Shown piece by piece: positions 8,182-17,165 of a stretch of 32,899 nt of DNA. Below the pieces are notes generated by a model, which worked only from the letters and a program-made list of their open reading frames with translations, had not been told where the DNA came from and searched no databases. The stretch is from NCBI GenBank assembly GCA_004212795.1, contig SHBR01000021.1, forward strand, positions 1 to 32,899, given 5' to 3'. Every line of letters begins with the position of its first letter. The stretch's first letter is position 1. This DNA comes from Candidatus Thioglobus sp. (GTDB taxonomy: Bacteria > Pseudomonadota > Gammaproteobacteria > Arenicellales > UBA868). The position numbers were made by a program, and so were the translations under genes.

Positions 8182-9831
8182 TTACGCAAGATTACCGTAC
8201 ATTTCGCGCAGTTTCTTCTTGTCTATTTTGCCAACGCTGGTTTTGGGAATCGCATCGATGCTCTGTATGTCGGGGATGGCCCATTCACTTAAAACACCCT
8301 CCATCGCAAGGTTTTCAAATGCCGTTCGGGTGGATGTCAGATCCTGTCCCGACTGAGTCGCAACCACCAATAACAGGGGTCTCTCTCCCCATTTTTCGTG
8401 GGGCACACCAATCGCTGCGGCTTCACTAATGCCTTCACAACTGAGCGCAATATCTTCAAGTTCCAAAGAGGAAATCCATTCTCCTCCGCTTTTAATAACA
8501 TCCTTAAGTCGATCGGTTACCTTCAAATATCCAGCTGAATCAATATGACCAATATCGCCGGTATGCAGGTAGCCGCCCTGCCACAACTCCTCCGAGCGTT
8601 CGGGGTCATCAAGGTACCCTTGGGTCAGCCATGGCGCGCGAACCACAACCTCCCCTGTTGCTTCACCGTCGCTCGGCTTTTCATTTAGTTCAGCGTCTAC
8701 GACTTTAAGGTCAACGAGTGGAATTGCCCTGCCCGCCTTACATCGAAGCGAGAGGTCCTCTTTTTGATCCCCCCCGATATCACCGAGATCGATCTGGGCA
8801 AGTGTGAGCACTGGACAGGTCTCGGACATTCCATATCCACCAAAGACATCGATGCCCAGATCTCGCGCTCGCATTGCCAGCGCAGGTGGCATCGCGGCTC
8901 CGCCGATAATTACTTTCCATCTTGAAAGATCAACCCTCTCGGCTGCTGGATTGCTGAGTAACATATGCAATATGGTGGGCACACAATGGGAAAAAGTAAC
9001 GCCCTCTGACTCGATTAATGAGAGAAGTTTTTCCGGCTCATAACGCCCCGGATAAATCTGCTTTAGTCCCAGCATCGTTGCAACGTAAGGTAATCCCCAT
9101 GCATGGACATGAAACATAGGCGTAATCGGCATATAGACATCATCAACATGAAGGCGGCCTTGTTCAGCCGCGCTCGTTAAGCCAACGCTCAAACCGAGCG
9201 TATGTAGCACAATCTGTCGCTGACTAAAGTAAACCCCTTTTGGGTTTCCGGTGGTGCCTGTCGTATAAAAAGTTGTTGCGCGGATACTCTCATCAAAATC
9301 TTCCGGGTGAAATTCACGATCGGCAGTTGAGAGCATCTCCTCATATTCGAAATCGATCATTTCGTCCCAAGCCGGATCCATCTCATTCCCGATGTCTGTC
9401 AGGCGAATCCATTTTTTAACGGTTGGCGTCTTATCCTTCAGGGTTTTTAATAAGGGCAGAAATTCATCGTGGACCAAAATTGCAGTATCCTTTGCATGAT
9501 TCACGGTGTAGAGCACCTGCTCGGGTGCGAGTCGAATGTTTATCGTGTGCAGTACCGCCCCAATCATCGGCACTGCAAAAAAGCACTCCAGATACCGATG
9601 ACTATCCCAATCCATAACGGCAACTGTGTCGCCTGGGGAAATTCCCATCTGTTTTAAAGCGCCAGCCAGGTGCAGTATTCGTTGATAGAACTCGTTATAG
9701 GTGAACCGCTTTTCCCCGGCATAGACAATCTCGCGCGTGCCATGCTGGGCGGCAAGCCTCGAAAGTAATTGCTTTATCAGTAATGGATTTTCATGAGCGG
9801 ATGGTGTCCGCGGAATTAGAAGTTCATTCAT
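8182..9831 (-). CDS. AMP-forming acyl-CoA ligase (medium/long-chain fatty-acid type)
   Basis: This 549-aa member of the ANL superfamily activates a carboxylate with ATP to an acyl-adenylate and then to the CoA thioester. The P-loop signature YTTGTTGNPKG is at 189-199, the A5 motif GGYGMSE at 331-337, the LHTGDIG motif precedes the hinge, and the catalytic lysine lies in KTSVGKIDKK near the C-terminus. Length and overall sequence fit the AlkK-like group of fatty-acid CoA ligases. The DmdB methylmercaptopropionate-CoA ligases of marine bacteria are in the same broad group and cannot be excluded. The gene stands alone and is probably terminated by the hairpin at 7963-7981. Confidence 0.88.
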   Translation of the reverse strand: MNELLIPRTPSAHENPLLIKQLLSRLAAQHGTREIVYAGEKRFTYNEFYQRILHLAGALKQMGISPGDTVAVMDWDSHRYLECFFAVPMIGAVLHTINIRLAPEQVLYTVNHAKDTAILVHDEFLPLLKTLKDKTPTVKKWIRLTDIGNEMDPAWDEMIDFEYEEMLSTADREFHPEDFDESIRATTFYTTGTTGNPKGVYFSQRQIVLHTLGLSVGLTSAAEQGRLHVDDVYMPITPMFHVHAWGLPYVATMLGLKQIYPGRYEPEKLLSLIESEGVTFSHCVPTILHMLLSNPAAERVDLSRWKVIIGGAAMPPALAMRARDLGIDVFGGYGMSETCPVLTLAQIDLGDIGGDQKEDLSLRCKAGRAIPLVDLKVVDAELNEKPSDGEATGEVVVRAPWLTQGYLDDPERSEELWQGGYLHTGDIGHIDSAGYLKVTDRLKDVIKSGGEWISSLELEDIALSCEGISEAAAIGVPHEKWGERPLLLVVATQSGQDLTSTRTAFENLAMEGVLSEWAIPDIQSIDAIPKTSVGKIDKKKLREMYGNLA

Positions 9832-9908
9832 AAGCTAGGATATTACCTGAGATCATTATTAGGGAGCATGTGTTGAAATCAGGAACTTTCGATATTACGC
9901 GCAACCGC

Positions 9909-10532
9909 TCAAACCAATAGTTCGCGGTCAAATCGCATCCCGATCGTACGCCTTGGCACGCTGACTTCTCTCACCGAATGAAACGGACGGACAAAGTCTG
10001 AGGAAAGGCCGGGTGCACCCATTAACAGAAGCTGCCCTTTATTAAACGGAATAATTTGGCCTCGATTCTCGTCACGACCATGATGAATTCGAAAATTCCC
10101 GTCGCCACTCAACAAAAGAATACCAATAACCAATCGATAGTCTGCTCTATCCCGGTGAGGGCTAATCCCCTGACACCCTGAAGGATAACGTTGAACAATT
10201 AAATCATTAAATCTGAAACGACGAACCTCGTCTACAGAGACATTCGGGGCATTCAAGAGACATGAAAAAATCTGGGAGCCGAGATGATCTGGTAGCTGCC
10301 AAAGTGCGTGTTTTTCAGGAATACAATAATCCAGTTCAAAATCCTGATGAACGGGATACTGCTTAGAGCCGGTCACGGGCATTGCATTTCGAAAATTAAG
10401 TTCGTCAACCATACTGACCAGCGACTGACACTCCTGATCTGACAAACAGTCAATCGCAATTGCCGGCTCACTTTCAAGTTGATTAACCGATTCTTCTAGC
10501 GCATCTGGCGTCAGACGATCAAACATAAACAA
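9909..10532 (-). CDS. AlkB-like 2-oxoglutarate/Fe(II)-dependent oxygenase
   Basis: The 207-aa protein carries the full double-stranded beta-helix facial triad: H126 and D128 in SPHRDR and the distal H185 in RPFHSV. The family arginine that binds 2-oxoglutarate lies in RRTIGMRFD (R194-R200). The long middle strand VIGILLLSGDGNFRIH fits the AlkB/2OG-FeII_Oxy fold. AlkB members demethylate alkylated nucleic acid bases, but the substrate here may differ because the N-terminal nucleotide-recognition lid is not recognisable. It is divergent from the ccm operon, sharing the 10533-10755 gap. Met3 is an alternative start. Confidence 0.78.
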   Translation of the reverse strand: MFMFDRLTPDALEESVNQLESEPAIAIDCLSDQECQSLVSMVDELNFRNAMPVTGSKQYPVHQDFELDYCIPEKHALWQLPDHLGSQIFSCLLNAPNVSVDEVRRFRFNDLIVQRYPSGCQGISPHRDRADYRLVIGILLLSGDGNFRIHHGRDENRGQIIPFNKGQLLLMGAPGLSSDFVRPFHSVREVSVPRRTIGMRFDRELLV

Positions 10533-10755
10533 TGGAAGTCTCGAAGCTAGGCGTTTTGAGTCAAAAGATCCATCGACATTATGTGCTGTAATGGCGTCAT
10601 CAAATATCCAGGGAAACGTGAAGAAAACATAGCCCGCGTCTACTCATTAGATTAGAATTTAAGCATAATTTTTGACTCTTCGAAATTCGACGTATCAAAA
10701 CCACATAAGCGAAAAATCTGCTGAGGTTCTACCAGGCGAGTGATGTTTAATTACC

Positions 10756-11526
10756 ATGAATAACACAACTCCATCCGCCTGGCTTGTACGTTTTCACCGA
10801 CTTGGTTCTCCGCCCAGTTTTTACCATTTCTCGGGGCTTATTATCCCTTGGGTTTCCGCCGCTTGTCTTATTTTGATCGTAGCAGGCCTTTACGGTGGCC
10901 TTTATCTCGCCCCGACCGATTATCAACAAGGGGAAAGTTACAGAATCATTTACATCCATGTGCCATCCGCCTGGATGTCGATGTTTGTTTACGTTGTCCT
11001 GGCAACTAGCAGTGCCATCGGCCTGATCTGGAGAATGAAACTCGCTGAGGCGATCGCGCGCGCAACTGCACCGATTGGCGCCACTTACACCTTCATCGCT
11101 TTAATCACTGGATCCCTTTGGGGGAAACCTATGTGGGGTACATGGTGGGTGTGGGATGCCCGTTTGACTTCGGAATTAATTTTGCTGTTTTTATATCTCG
11201 GGTATATTGCACTGGTTTCCGCCTTCGACGATCGTCGCACGGCGTCACGGGCTGGTGCGGTCCTCGCATTGGTTGGAGTCGTTAACCTCCCCATTATCCA
11301 TTTCTCGGTGGAATGGTGGAATACACTTCATCAGGGCCCCACTATCACCAAATTCGATCAGCCATCCATCGCAATTAGTATGCTGATTCCACTACTCCTA
11401 ACGGCCGCCGGCTTTAAGCTTCATTTTTTAGTTGCTCTTCTCGCAAGCGTGCGGGCAGAGATTCTCGATGGCGAGAGGCGCACGGCCTGGGTTGCTGAAT
11501 TACTGGCGAGAAAAAAACATGCTTGA
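10756..11526 (+). CDS. ccmC: Cytochrome c maturation protein CcmC (heme delivery)
   Basis: CcmC is the inner-membrane heme-handling protein that loads heme onto CcmE in System I cytochrome c biogenesis. The 256-aa product has six hydrophobic helices and the tryptophan-rich WWD motif (WGTWWVWDARLTS, 127-139). The two flanking heme-ligand histidines are H68 (YIHVPSAW) and H182 (PIIHFS). It is the first gene of the visible ccm run: upstream is a divergent oxygenase gene instead of ccmA and ccmB. The 3' end overlaps ccmD by 8 bp (ATGCTTGA). No clear ribosome site precedes the ATG, but the start matches family alignments. Confidence 0.95.
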   Translation: MNNTTPSAWLVRFHRLGSPPSFYHFSGLIIPWVSAACLILIVAGLYGGLYLAPTDYQQGESYRIIYIHVPSAWMSMFVYVVLATSSAIGLIWRMKLAEAIARATAPIGATYTFIALITGSLWGKPMWGTWWVWDARLTSELILLFLYLGYIALVSAFDDRRTASRAGAVLALVGVVNLPIIHFSVEWWNTLHQGPTITKFDQPSIAISMLIPLLLTAAGFKLHFLVALLASVRAEILDGERRTAWVAELLARKKHA

Positions 11527-11689
11527 ATTTTTTCAAATGGGTGGATACGCCGCCTATGTTTGGCCTGCCTATGGGATTACGGCGCTTTCCATGATTCTTG
11601 TAATTGCGCACCCCATCCGAAAACATAAGAAACTTCGAAAGACGTTATCGCAACTGCACCTTAAACGGAATCAATCCGAGCGCTCATGA
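11519..11689 (+). CDS. ccmD: Heme exporter protein CcmD
   Basis: This 56-aa single-span protein (helix about 10-32, then a strongly basic tail HPIRKHKKLRK) is CcmD, which helps release holo-CcmE from the CcmABC complex. FFQMGGYAAYVWPAYG is the typical CcmD N-terminal pattern. The ATG at 11519 overlaps the ccmC stop by 8 bp, and the stop overlaps ccmE as ATGA, so translation is probably coupled on both sides. Confidence 0.92.
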   Translation: MLEFFQMGGYAAYVWPAYGITALSMILVIAHPIRKHKKLRKTLSQLHLKRNQSERS

Positions 11690-12126
11690 AACCAAAACGG
11701 CGTCAAAGATTGGTATTGGTTGGGCTGTTAGTGGCCGGAGTAGGTATTGCGGTCGGTTTGGCGCTTCTCGCGCTTCAAGAAAATATTAATCTGTTTTTTA
11801 GCCCCTCCCAAGTGGCTGCAGGGGAAGCGCCTGTTGGCTCACCTTTTAGGCTGGGCGGGATGGTAGTCGACGGGAGCGTTTCTCGGGTAGATCAAAGCCT
11901 TGAGATCCGGTTTGATCTAACAGATACCGCCAATACCGTCACCGTGGCGTATACCGGAATTCTGCCTGATCTTTTTCGCGAAGGTCAGGGTATCGTGGCG
12001 CAAGGCAGCGTCAATGACAACGGTCTTTTTACAGCGACCCAAGTTCTCGCCAAACACGATGAGACCTATATGCCGCCTGAAGTCATCGATGCGCTCGATA
12101 AAGCGAAAGCGATGGGCGTCCAATGA
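11686..12126 (+). CDS. ccmE: Periplasmic heme chaperone CcmE
   Basis: CcmE binds heme covalently and carries it to the CcmF/H ligation complex. The 146-aa product has a basic N-terminus followed by one membrane anchor (about 9-31) and an OB-fold periplasmic domain. The conserved heme-attachment motif LAKHDETYMPPE is present, with H124 as the covalent ligand and Y128 as the axial ligand by family knowledge. It overlaps ccmD by 4 bp and ccmF by 4 bp. Confidence 0.95.
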   Translation: MKPKRRQRLVLVGLLVAGVGIAVGLALLALQENINLFFSPSQVAAGEAPVGSPFRLGGMVVDGSVSRVDQSLEIRFDLTDTANTVTVAYTGILPDLFREGQGIVAQGSVNDNGLFTATQVLAKHDETYMPPEVIDALDKAKAMGVQ

Positions 12127-14084
12127 TCGCAGAGATAGGACTGTTCTCGCTGATATTAGCGCTTTTGGTTGCATCCTTACAGTGTATTGTGCCGCTCGTT
12201 GGAGCAGCGCGTTACCGCTTACCTTGGATAAAAGTCGCCCGCCCTGCGGCACTCATGCAGTTCGCACTCGTGCTTCTTTCTTACGCCTGCCTGACCAGCG
12301 CTTTTATCAATCATGATTTCTCACTGGCCTATGTTGCGCAGAACTCGAACTCGAATCTTCCGCTGATCTATCTCATCTCCGGGGTATGGGGCGCACACGA
12401 AGGTTCTCTTCTTCTTTGGGCATTAATTCTGGCGATATGGTCGGGTGGAGTTGCTGTGTTCAGCAAAAGCGTCCCCGACCGAATGGTGGCTCGTGTGTTG
12501 GGTGTGATGGGTCTTGTCAGCGTCGGATTCCTACTTTTTATCCTGTTCACTTCCAATCCCTTTGAGCGACAATTTCCGGTGCCTATCGATGGACGAGATC
12601 TTAATCCGCTTCTTCAAGATCCGGGACTCGCGATTCATCCGCCTATGCTTTACATGGGCTACGTTGGTTTTTCCGTGGCATTTGCTTTTGCAATTGCTGC
12701 ATTGCTCGGCGGCCGCCTGGACTCGGCATGGGCCCGCTGGTCTCGCCCGTGGACACTCGCCGCGTGGGTCTTTCTAACCGCCGGTATCGCGCTCGGCAGT
12801 TGGTGGGCCTACTACGAATTGGGCTGGGGAGGCTGGTGGTTCTGGGATCCGGTTGAGAATGCTTCTTTTATGCCCTGGCTGGTCGGCACCGCACTCATTC
12901 ACTCACTTGCTGCCACTGAGAAGCGAGGGGTTTTTAAAGCATGGACCGTTCTGCTCGCGGTATTCGCTTTTTCGCTATCGCTTCTCGGGACATTTTTAGT
13001 CCGATCCGGTGTATTGACCTCTGTGCACGCTTTCGCTACTGACCCCACACGAGGGCTTTTCATTCTCATTTTTCTCGGTATTGTGGTGGGAGGATCCCTA
13101 GCACTTTATGCATGGCGGGCGCCCTCGATCAGAAGCAGTGGTGGATTCAACCTAGTGTCGAGAGAGGCGGCGTTACTACTGAATAACGTATTGCTCGTGG
13201 TGTCGGCAGCCACGATACTCTTGGGCACACTTTACCCACTTGTTATTGACGCGTTAGGGATGGGTAAATTGTCAGTGGGGCCGCCATACTTTAATGCAGT
13301 ATTTATTCCCATTACAGCGCCACTCGCCCTGCTCCTCGGTCTGGGCGCGATGCTTCGTTGGAAAAAAGATAACCTTGCCCGACTCATTGAACCCTTGGGT
13401 GCCGGATTTGTTATCGCGCTTGTCCTGGGTTTGACGTGGCCACTACTGATGCAGAGCTACAGCATTGCAGCGGCTCTTGGAGGCACTTTGGGTCTTTGGA
13501 CAATAATGAGCGCGCTTTCCGGGATATGGGCTCGAACACGTTCAGGGAATCGACTGCGATCCATGAAACGTATTCCCAGATCAGTCTTTGGCATGACAAT
13601 GGCTCACCTTGGTATTGGTGTATTCGTGATTGGGGTCACGTTTACCTCAATTTATTCAATCGAGAAAGATCTTAGGATGGCGCCGGGCGAAACCTACAAA
13701 ATCAGCAATTACGTATTTCGATTCGATGGCGTTGAAAAATCAAACGGGCCAAATTACACCGCCGACACAGGAAAAATTACGGTCCTGGAGAAGCAGCAGA
13801 CTGTGGCATCGCTCAGTCCAGAAAAACGCGTCTATCTGGTTCAGCAGATGCCAATGACCGAAGCCTCTATTGATGCTGGCGTGACCCGAGATTTGTATGT
13901 CGCGTTGGGCGAGCCTCTTGAGGATGGAAAAAGCTGGGCCGTTCGACTCTACTACAAGCCCTATATCCGATGGATTTGGTTTGGCGGCTTGATCATGGTT
14001 ATTGGCGGCTTGCTATCGGCCACTGATAAACGCTATCGAAAAATTGCGGGTCAAGCAGATGTTCGTCTTCAATCGAATGCATAA
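12123..14084 (+). CDS. ccmF: Cytochrome c heme lyase subunit CcmF
   Basis: The 653-aa integral membrane protein is the core of the System I heme ligase. It reduces and attaches heme from CcmE to apocytochrome CxxCH motifs. About 14-15 hydrophobic segments are visible. The WWD motif is at 235-247 (GWGGWWFWDPVEN), and histidines flank it in HEGS (92) and HPPM (172). Length is normal for the family. The 3' end overlaps ccmH by 8 bp. In most gammaproteobacterial operons ccmG would come next; here it does not. Confidence 0.95.
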   Translation: MIAEIGLFSLILALLVASLQCIVPLVGAARYRLPWIKVARPAALMQFALVLLSYACLTSAFINHDFSLAYVAQNSNSNLPLIYLISGVWGAHEGSLLLWALILAIWSGGVAVFSKSVPDRMVARVLGVMGLVSVGFLLFILFTSNPFERQFPVPIDGRDLNPLLQDPGLAIHPPMLYMGYVGFSVAFAFAIAALLGGRLDSAWARWSRPWTLAAWVFLTAGIALGSWWAYYELGWGGWWFWDPVENASFMPWLVGTALIHSLAATEKRGVFKAWTVLLAVFAFSLSLLGTFLVRSGVLTSVHAFATDPTRGLFILIFLGIVVGGSLALYAWRAPSIRSSGGFNLVSREAALLLNNVLLVVSAATILLGTLYPLVIDALGMGKLSVGPPYFNAVFIPITAPLALLLGLGAMLRWKKDNLARLIEPLGAGFVIALVLGLTWPLLMQSYSIAAALGGTLGLWTIMSALSGIWARTRSGNRLRSMKRIPRSVFGMTMAHLGIGVFVIGVTFTSIYSIEKDLRMAPGETYKISNYVFRFDGVEKSNGPNYTADTGKITVLEKQQTVASLSPEKRVYLVQQMPMTEASIDAGVTRDLYVALGEPLEDGKSWAVRLYYKPYIRWIWFGGLIMVIGGLLSATDKRYRKIAGQADVRLQSNA

Positions 14085-14553
14085 ATTAGCAGAACACTTC
14101 CTAGTAGCCTTGAAGACACTTTTGGTTGTCGGCGTATTCGCATCATCAACGTTGAGCTTTGCTATAGAAACTTATCAATTTTCGAATACTGAGGACGAAG
14201 TCCGCTATCAAAAAATGATCGCGGAATTACGATGCTTAGTCTGTCAAAACCAGAACCTTGCGGACTCAAACGCCGAACTTGCGCAGGATCTCCGGGCGAA
14301 AACGTTTGAGATGATAAACGCAGGCGCCTCCAACAATGAAATCGCTGAATTCATGGTGGCGCGATATGGAGATTTTGTCTTGTACCGTCCCCCGCTTAAA
14401 GGCCAAACCCTTCTCTTATGGATCGGGCCTTTTGGAATTTTATTCATTGCCCTGATCGTTTTTTTCATTACAGTACGACGAAGTCAAAGCAAAACAAAGC
14501 TATCAACGCAAGCGCGGGCAAGAGCGGCTTCGCTTTTGGACGAGGGGCATTAG
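14077..14553 (+). CDS. ccmH: Cytochrome c biogenesis thioreductase subunit CcmH
   Basis: CcmH keeps the apocytochrome heme-binding cysteines reduced and escorts them to CcmF. From the ATG at 14077 the product is 158 aa with a signal-like N-terminal segment (about 10-29), the redox motif LRCLVCQNQ (C53, C56), the three-helix periplasmic domain and a C-terminal membrane helix (about 107-129). I chose 14077 because it gives an 8-bp overlap with ccmF (ATGCATAA), mirroring the ccmC/ccmD junction. Longer in-frame starts at 14002 and 14059 would overlap ccmF further. The length corresponds to the short CcmH, with the TPR part encoded separately as ccmI. Confidence 0.93.
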   Translation: MHKLAEHFLVALKTLLVVGVFASSTLSFAIETYQFSNTEDEVRYQKMIAELRCLVCQNQNLADSNAELAQDLRAKTFEMINAGASNNEIAEFMVARYGDFVLYRPPLKGQTLLLWIGPFGILFIALIVFFITVRRSQSKTKLSTQARARAASLLDEGH

Positions 14554-14556
14554 GGC

Positions 14557-15759
14557 ATGTTTTTTCTTTGGCTTATTGCGTCTATTCTGGTACTCGGCAC
14601 GCTCGGCGCGTTGATCCCGTCCTTCCTGCGAGCACCCAAGGGACTTTCCCTTAATAGAGACAGCATCAATGTCGAAATCGCGAGGGAGCGGGAGACCGAA
14701 CTCAAACACGATTTAAAGCAAGGCCTAATCAGTGATGCAGAGTATGACGCTTCGCGACGCGATCTAGAACAAGGACTCACGTTTGACCTATCTCCCCATC
14801 CTGAAGGTTCTGAGAGTCAACTCCCCGCACCTTTTATCGCCGCAATAGTTAGCGCATTAGTCCCGATCCTTGCGTTCGGTATTTACTCAATGATTGGCAG
14901 TCCCGATGCGGTTAATGTCGAATCGCTGCCGCTCGAGGAGACTACGCGCGCATCAGAAATGCAACCTGATGTCGACACTATGCTGGCCCAGATGAAAGAG
15001 CAGCTAAAAGAGCGACCGGACGACGTCCGAGGATGGACACTCCTGTCAAATGCTCTTATGGGAACCGGTCGATACGCAGAGGCTGTCGAAGCCTACCGCG
15101 TCCTGAGATCACTTCAGCCCGATGACCCTGAAGTTCTCATTCGGCTCGCGGACGCAATTGCAATGACCCAGAACGGGATGTTAGCGGGAGAAGCGGAGCA
15201 ACTCATCACAAGAGCGCTTGCCATTAACCCTGACCAACCACAGGGTCTGTGGCTATATGGTATCGCCGCAGAGCAGAGTGAAAGACTAAGTGAAGCACTT
15301 GAGGTCTTTAATCGCCTACTTCTCATGGTTGCAAATGAGCCAGACGTTCGCATCGAGGTAGAGGCAGTCATCGCCCGAATTCGCCAGGCACAGGATCAAA
15401 AACCTGCTATCGATTCGGTTATTGAAATAAAGGTCGATGTGCCAACTGAATTGATTGCCTCTATTCGATCAAACGACACGCTCTTCGTCTTCGTCAAAGA
15501 CCCCAACGGTCCACCGATGCCAATTGCGGCCCGTCGGCTAAGCGCACTACCTCTCCCGAGAGTTATCACGCTGAACGATGGTGACCGTTTGATGGAAGGC
15601 AATTCCCTGTCGAGTTACCCCCAACTGGTGATCGGCGCGCATATCTCAAAGAGTGGAAGTGCGACAAAAACTTCCGGTGATCTTGTCGGACTGAGTCAGA
15701 CGTTCTCAACGGCTGACCAACGCGCCATTCAGATCAGCATTAACGAGAGAATCAAGTAA
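14557..15759 (+). CDS. ccmI: Cytochrome c biogenesis TPR protein CcmI
   Basis: CcmI holds the C-terminal part of apocytochromes c and presents them to the CcmF-CcmH complex. The 400-aa product has two membrane helices (about 2-22 and 93-114) bracketing a cytoplasmic loop with a leucine-rich coiled region. TPR repeats follow (about 140-270; VRGWTLLSNALMGTGRYAEA and similar), then a C-terminal beta-rich domain. It begins 3 bp after ccmH and ends the visible ccm run, 33 bp from the convergent argD. Confidence 0.92.
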   Translation: MFFLWLIASILVLGTLGALIPSFLRAPKGLSLNRDSINVEIARERETELKHDLKQGLISDAEYDASRRDLEQGLTFDLSPHPEGSESQLPAPFIAAIVSALVPILAFGIYSMIGSPDAVNVESLPLEETTRASEMQPDVDTMLAQMKEQLKERPDDVRGWTLLSNALMGTGRYAEAVEAYRVLRSLQPDDPEVLIRLADAIAMTQNGMLAGEAEQLITRALAINPDQPQGLWLYGIAAEQSERLSEALEVFNRLLLMVANEPDVRIEVEAVIARIRQAQDQKPAIDSVIEIKVDVPTELIASIRSNDTLFVFVKDPNGPPMPIAARRLSALPLPRVITLNDGDRLMEGNSLSSYPQLVIGAHISKSGSATKTSGDLVGLSQTFSTADQRAIQISINERIK

Positions 15760-15792
15760 CAGCGGATACTATTCCTAGCTCGCCGTCTTTAT

Positions 15793-17016
15793 TTATGAGT
15801 CCGATTCGTTCGTTCCGCATACGGCCTGAACCGCTTTTTCAAGACGCTGCATTCCTAAAGAGATCTCGTCAAAAGAAATAAGAAGTGATGGCGCCAGACG
15901 AAGTACATTTGCGCCGGCAACCAAAATAAATACGCCCTCACTCTGGGCGGCCTCAAGAAACTCTCTCGCTTTACCCTTCCACGCATCAGTAAGAACACAA
16001 CCAATCAAAAGACCCATTCCCCGTACATGATCGAAAACCCCATACCGTGAACCGATCTGCATCAAGGCTTCCTCTAATGCCTGACGCCGGCTCCCAACCC
16101 CTGCGAGCGTTTCGGGGTCGCTTACAATATCAAGAACCGCACTGCCAACAGCACATCCCATCGGATTACCACCCCAAGTGCTCCCGTGGGTACCCACTTG
16201 AAGTGATTGGGCAACTTCATTCGTTGCTAGCGTCGCGGCAATTGGAAACCCACCTCCGATGCCCTTTGCGGTCGTCATAATATCGGGTTGAATACCAAAA
16301 TGCTCATACGCATATAGCGCCCCCGTGCGGCCGACACCAGATTGGACCTCATCGACAATCATAAGTGCATCATGACTGTTACACAGGCGCCGAATTGCCG
16401 ACATAAACTCGCCGTCAGCTGCAATCACACCACCTTCGCCCTGAACCGGTTCAACAATTACCGCACAAACGTTGTCATCAAATGCACCCTCTAGCGCTGC
16501 GATATCGTTAAACGGCAAATGATCAATCGCGCCCGGCAGTGGCCCAAATCCTTCTCGGTAATTAGCCTGACCACCTGCGGTTACTGTAAATAACGTGCGG
16601 CCGTGAAAAGCATTTTCAAATGCAATAATGCGGTCTTTCTGCTCACCATGATGGTTATAGGCATGGCGGCGCGCGAGCTTCATGGCGGCTTCGTTAGCCT
16701 CTGCCCCTGAATTTGAAAAAAACACCTTATCCGCAAAAGTTAATTCTGTGAGTTGTTTGGCAAGCTTAAGCGCCGGTTCGGTTGCGAAGACATTTGCGGT
16801 ATGCCAGAGCTTGGTTGCCTGATCTGATAACACCTCGACAAGCTTGGGATGCGCATGACCCAGAGAGTTGACAGCAATGCCACCGGCAAAATCAATATAC
16901 TCACGTCCCTGCTGGTCCCACACTCTAGAACCACACCCCCGGACCGGAATCATTTGTGCCGGCGCATAGTTAGGCATCATATAAGTGTCATACCACTCAC
17001 GGCTCACTTCGGTCAT
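15793..17016 (-). CDS. argD: Acetylornithine aminotransferase
   Basis: ArgD transfers an amino group from glutamate to N-acetylglutamate semialdehyde in arginine synthesis, and often also serves lysine synthesis. The 407-aa product is a class III aminotransferase with SNSGAEANEAAMK (cofactor phosphate), AFHGRT, VDEVQSGVGRTG and the Schiff-base lysine in TTAKGIGGGFP (K251). I take the start at 17016: AAGGA is 8 bp upstream and the N-terminus MTEVSREWYDTYMMP matches the family. The longer reading frame to 17076 lacks that support. It is convergent with ccmI and divergent from metC. Confidence 0.9.
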   Translation of the reverse strand: MTEVSREWYDTYMMPNYAPAQMIPVRGCGSRVWDQQGREYIDFAGGIAVNSLGHAHPKLVEVLSDQATKLWHTANVFATEPALKLAKQLTELTFADKVFFSNSGAEANEAAMKLARRHAYNHHGEQKDRIIAFENAFHGRTLFTVTAGGQANYREGFGPLPGAIDHLPFNDIAALEGAFDDNVCAVIVEPVQGEGGVIAADGEFMSAIRRLCNSHDALMIVDEVQSGVGRTGALYAYEHFGIQPDIMTTAKGIGGGFPIAATLATNEVAQSLQVGTHGSTWGGNPMGCAVGSAVLDIVSDPETLAGVGSRRQALEEALMQIGSRYGVFDHVRGMGLLIGCVLTDAWKGKAREFLEAAQSEGVFILVAGANVLRLAPSLLISFDEISLGMQRLEKAVQAVCGTNESDS

Positions 17017-17074
17017 TTCTCTAATCCTTGCTTTCCCCACTTGTAGAGTTGAGAATTCTATCCTTCTTGAATGC

Positions 17075-17165
17075 AAAAAACATCCAGACCCGTCTTAACA
17101 CTCAACGTAAAGCATAGCGCCACACCGGCTAAAATATCGGCATTATGAAAAAACATCCAGATCCG
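17075..17165 (+). repeat. Near-identical 18-bp direct repeat overlapping the metC start
   Basis: AAAAAACATCCAGACCCG at 17075-17092 recurs at 17148-17165 with one change (GATCCG). The second copy forms codons 2-7 of metC; the first is in the argD-metC gap, where it is also preceded by an ATG. Spacing between copies is 73 bp. It may be a small duplication of the gene start. Confidence 0.55.

Noticed and set aside
14002-14553. Longer ccmH reading frame
   Set aside because: The extra N-terminal residues lie inside ccmF; the ATG at 14077 gives a normal signal-anchor start and an 8-bp overlap.
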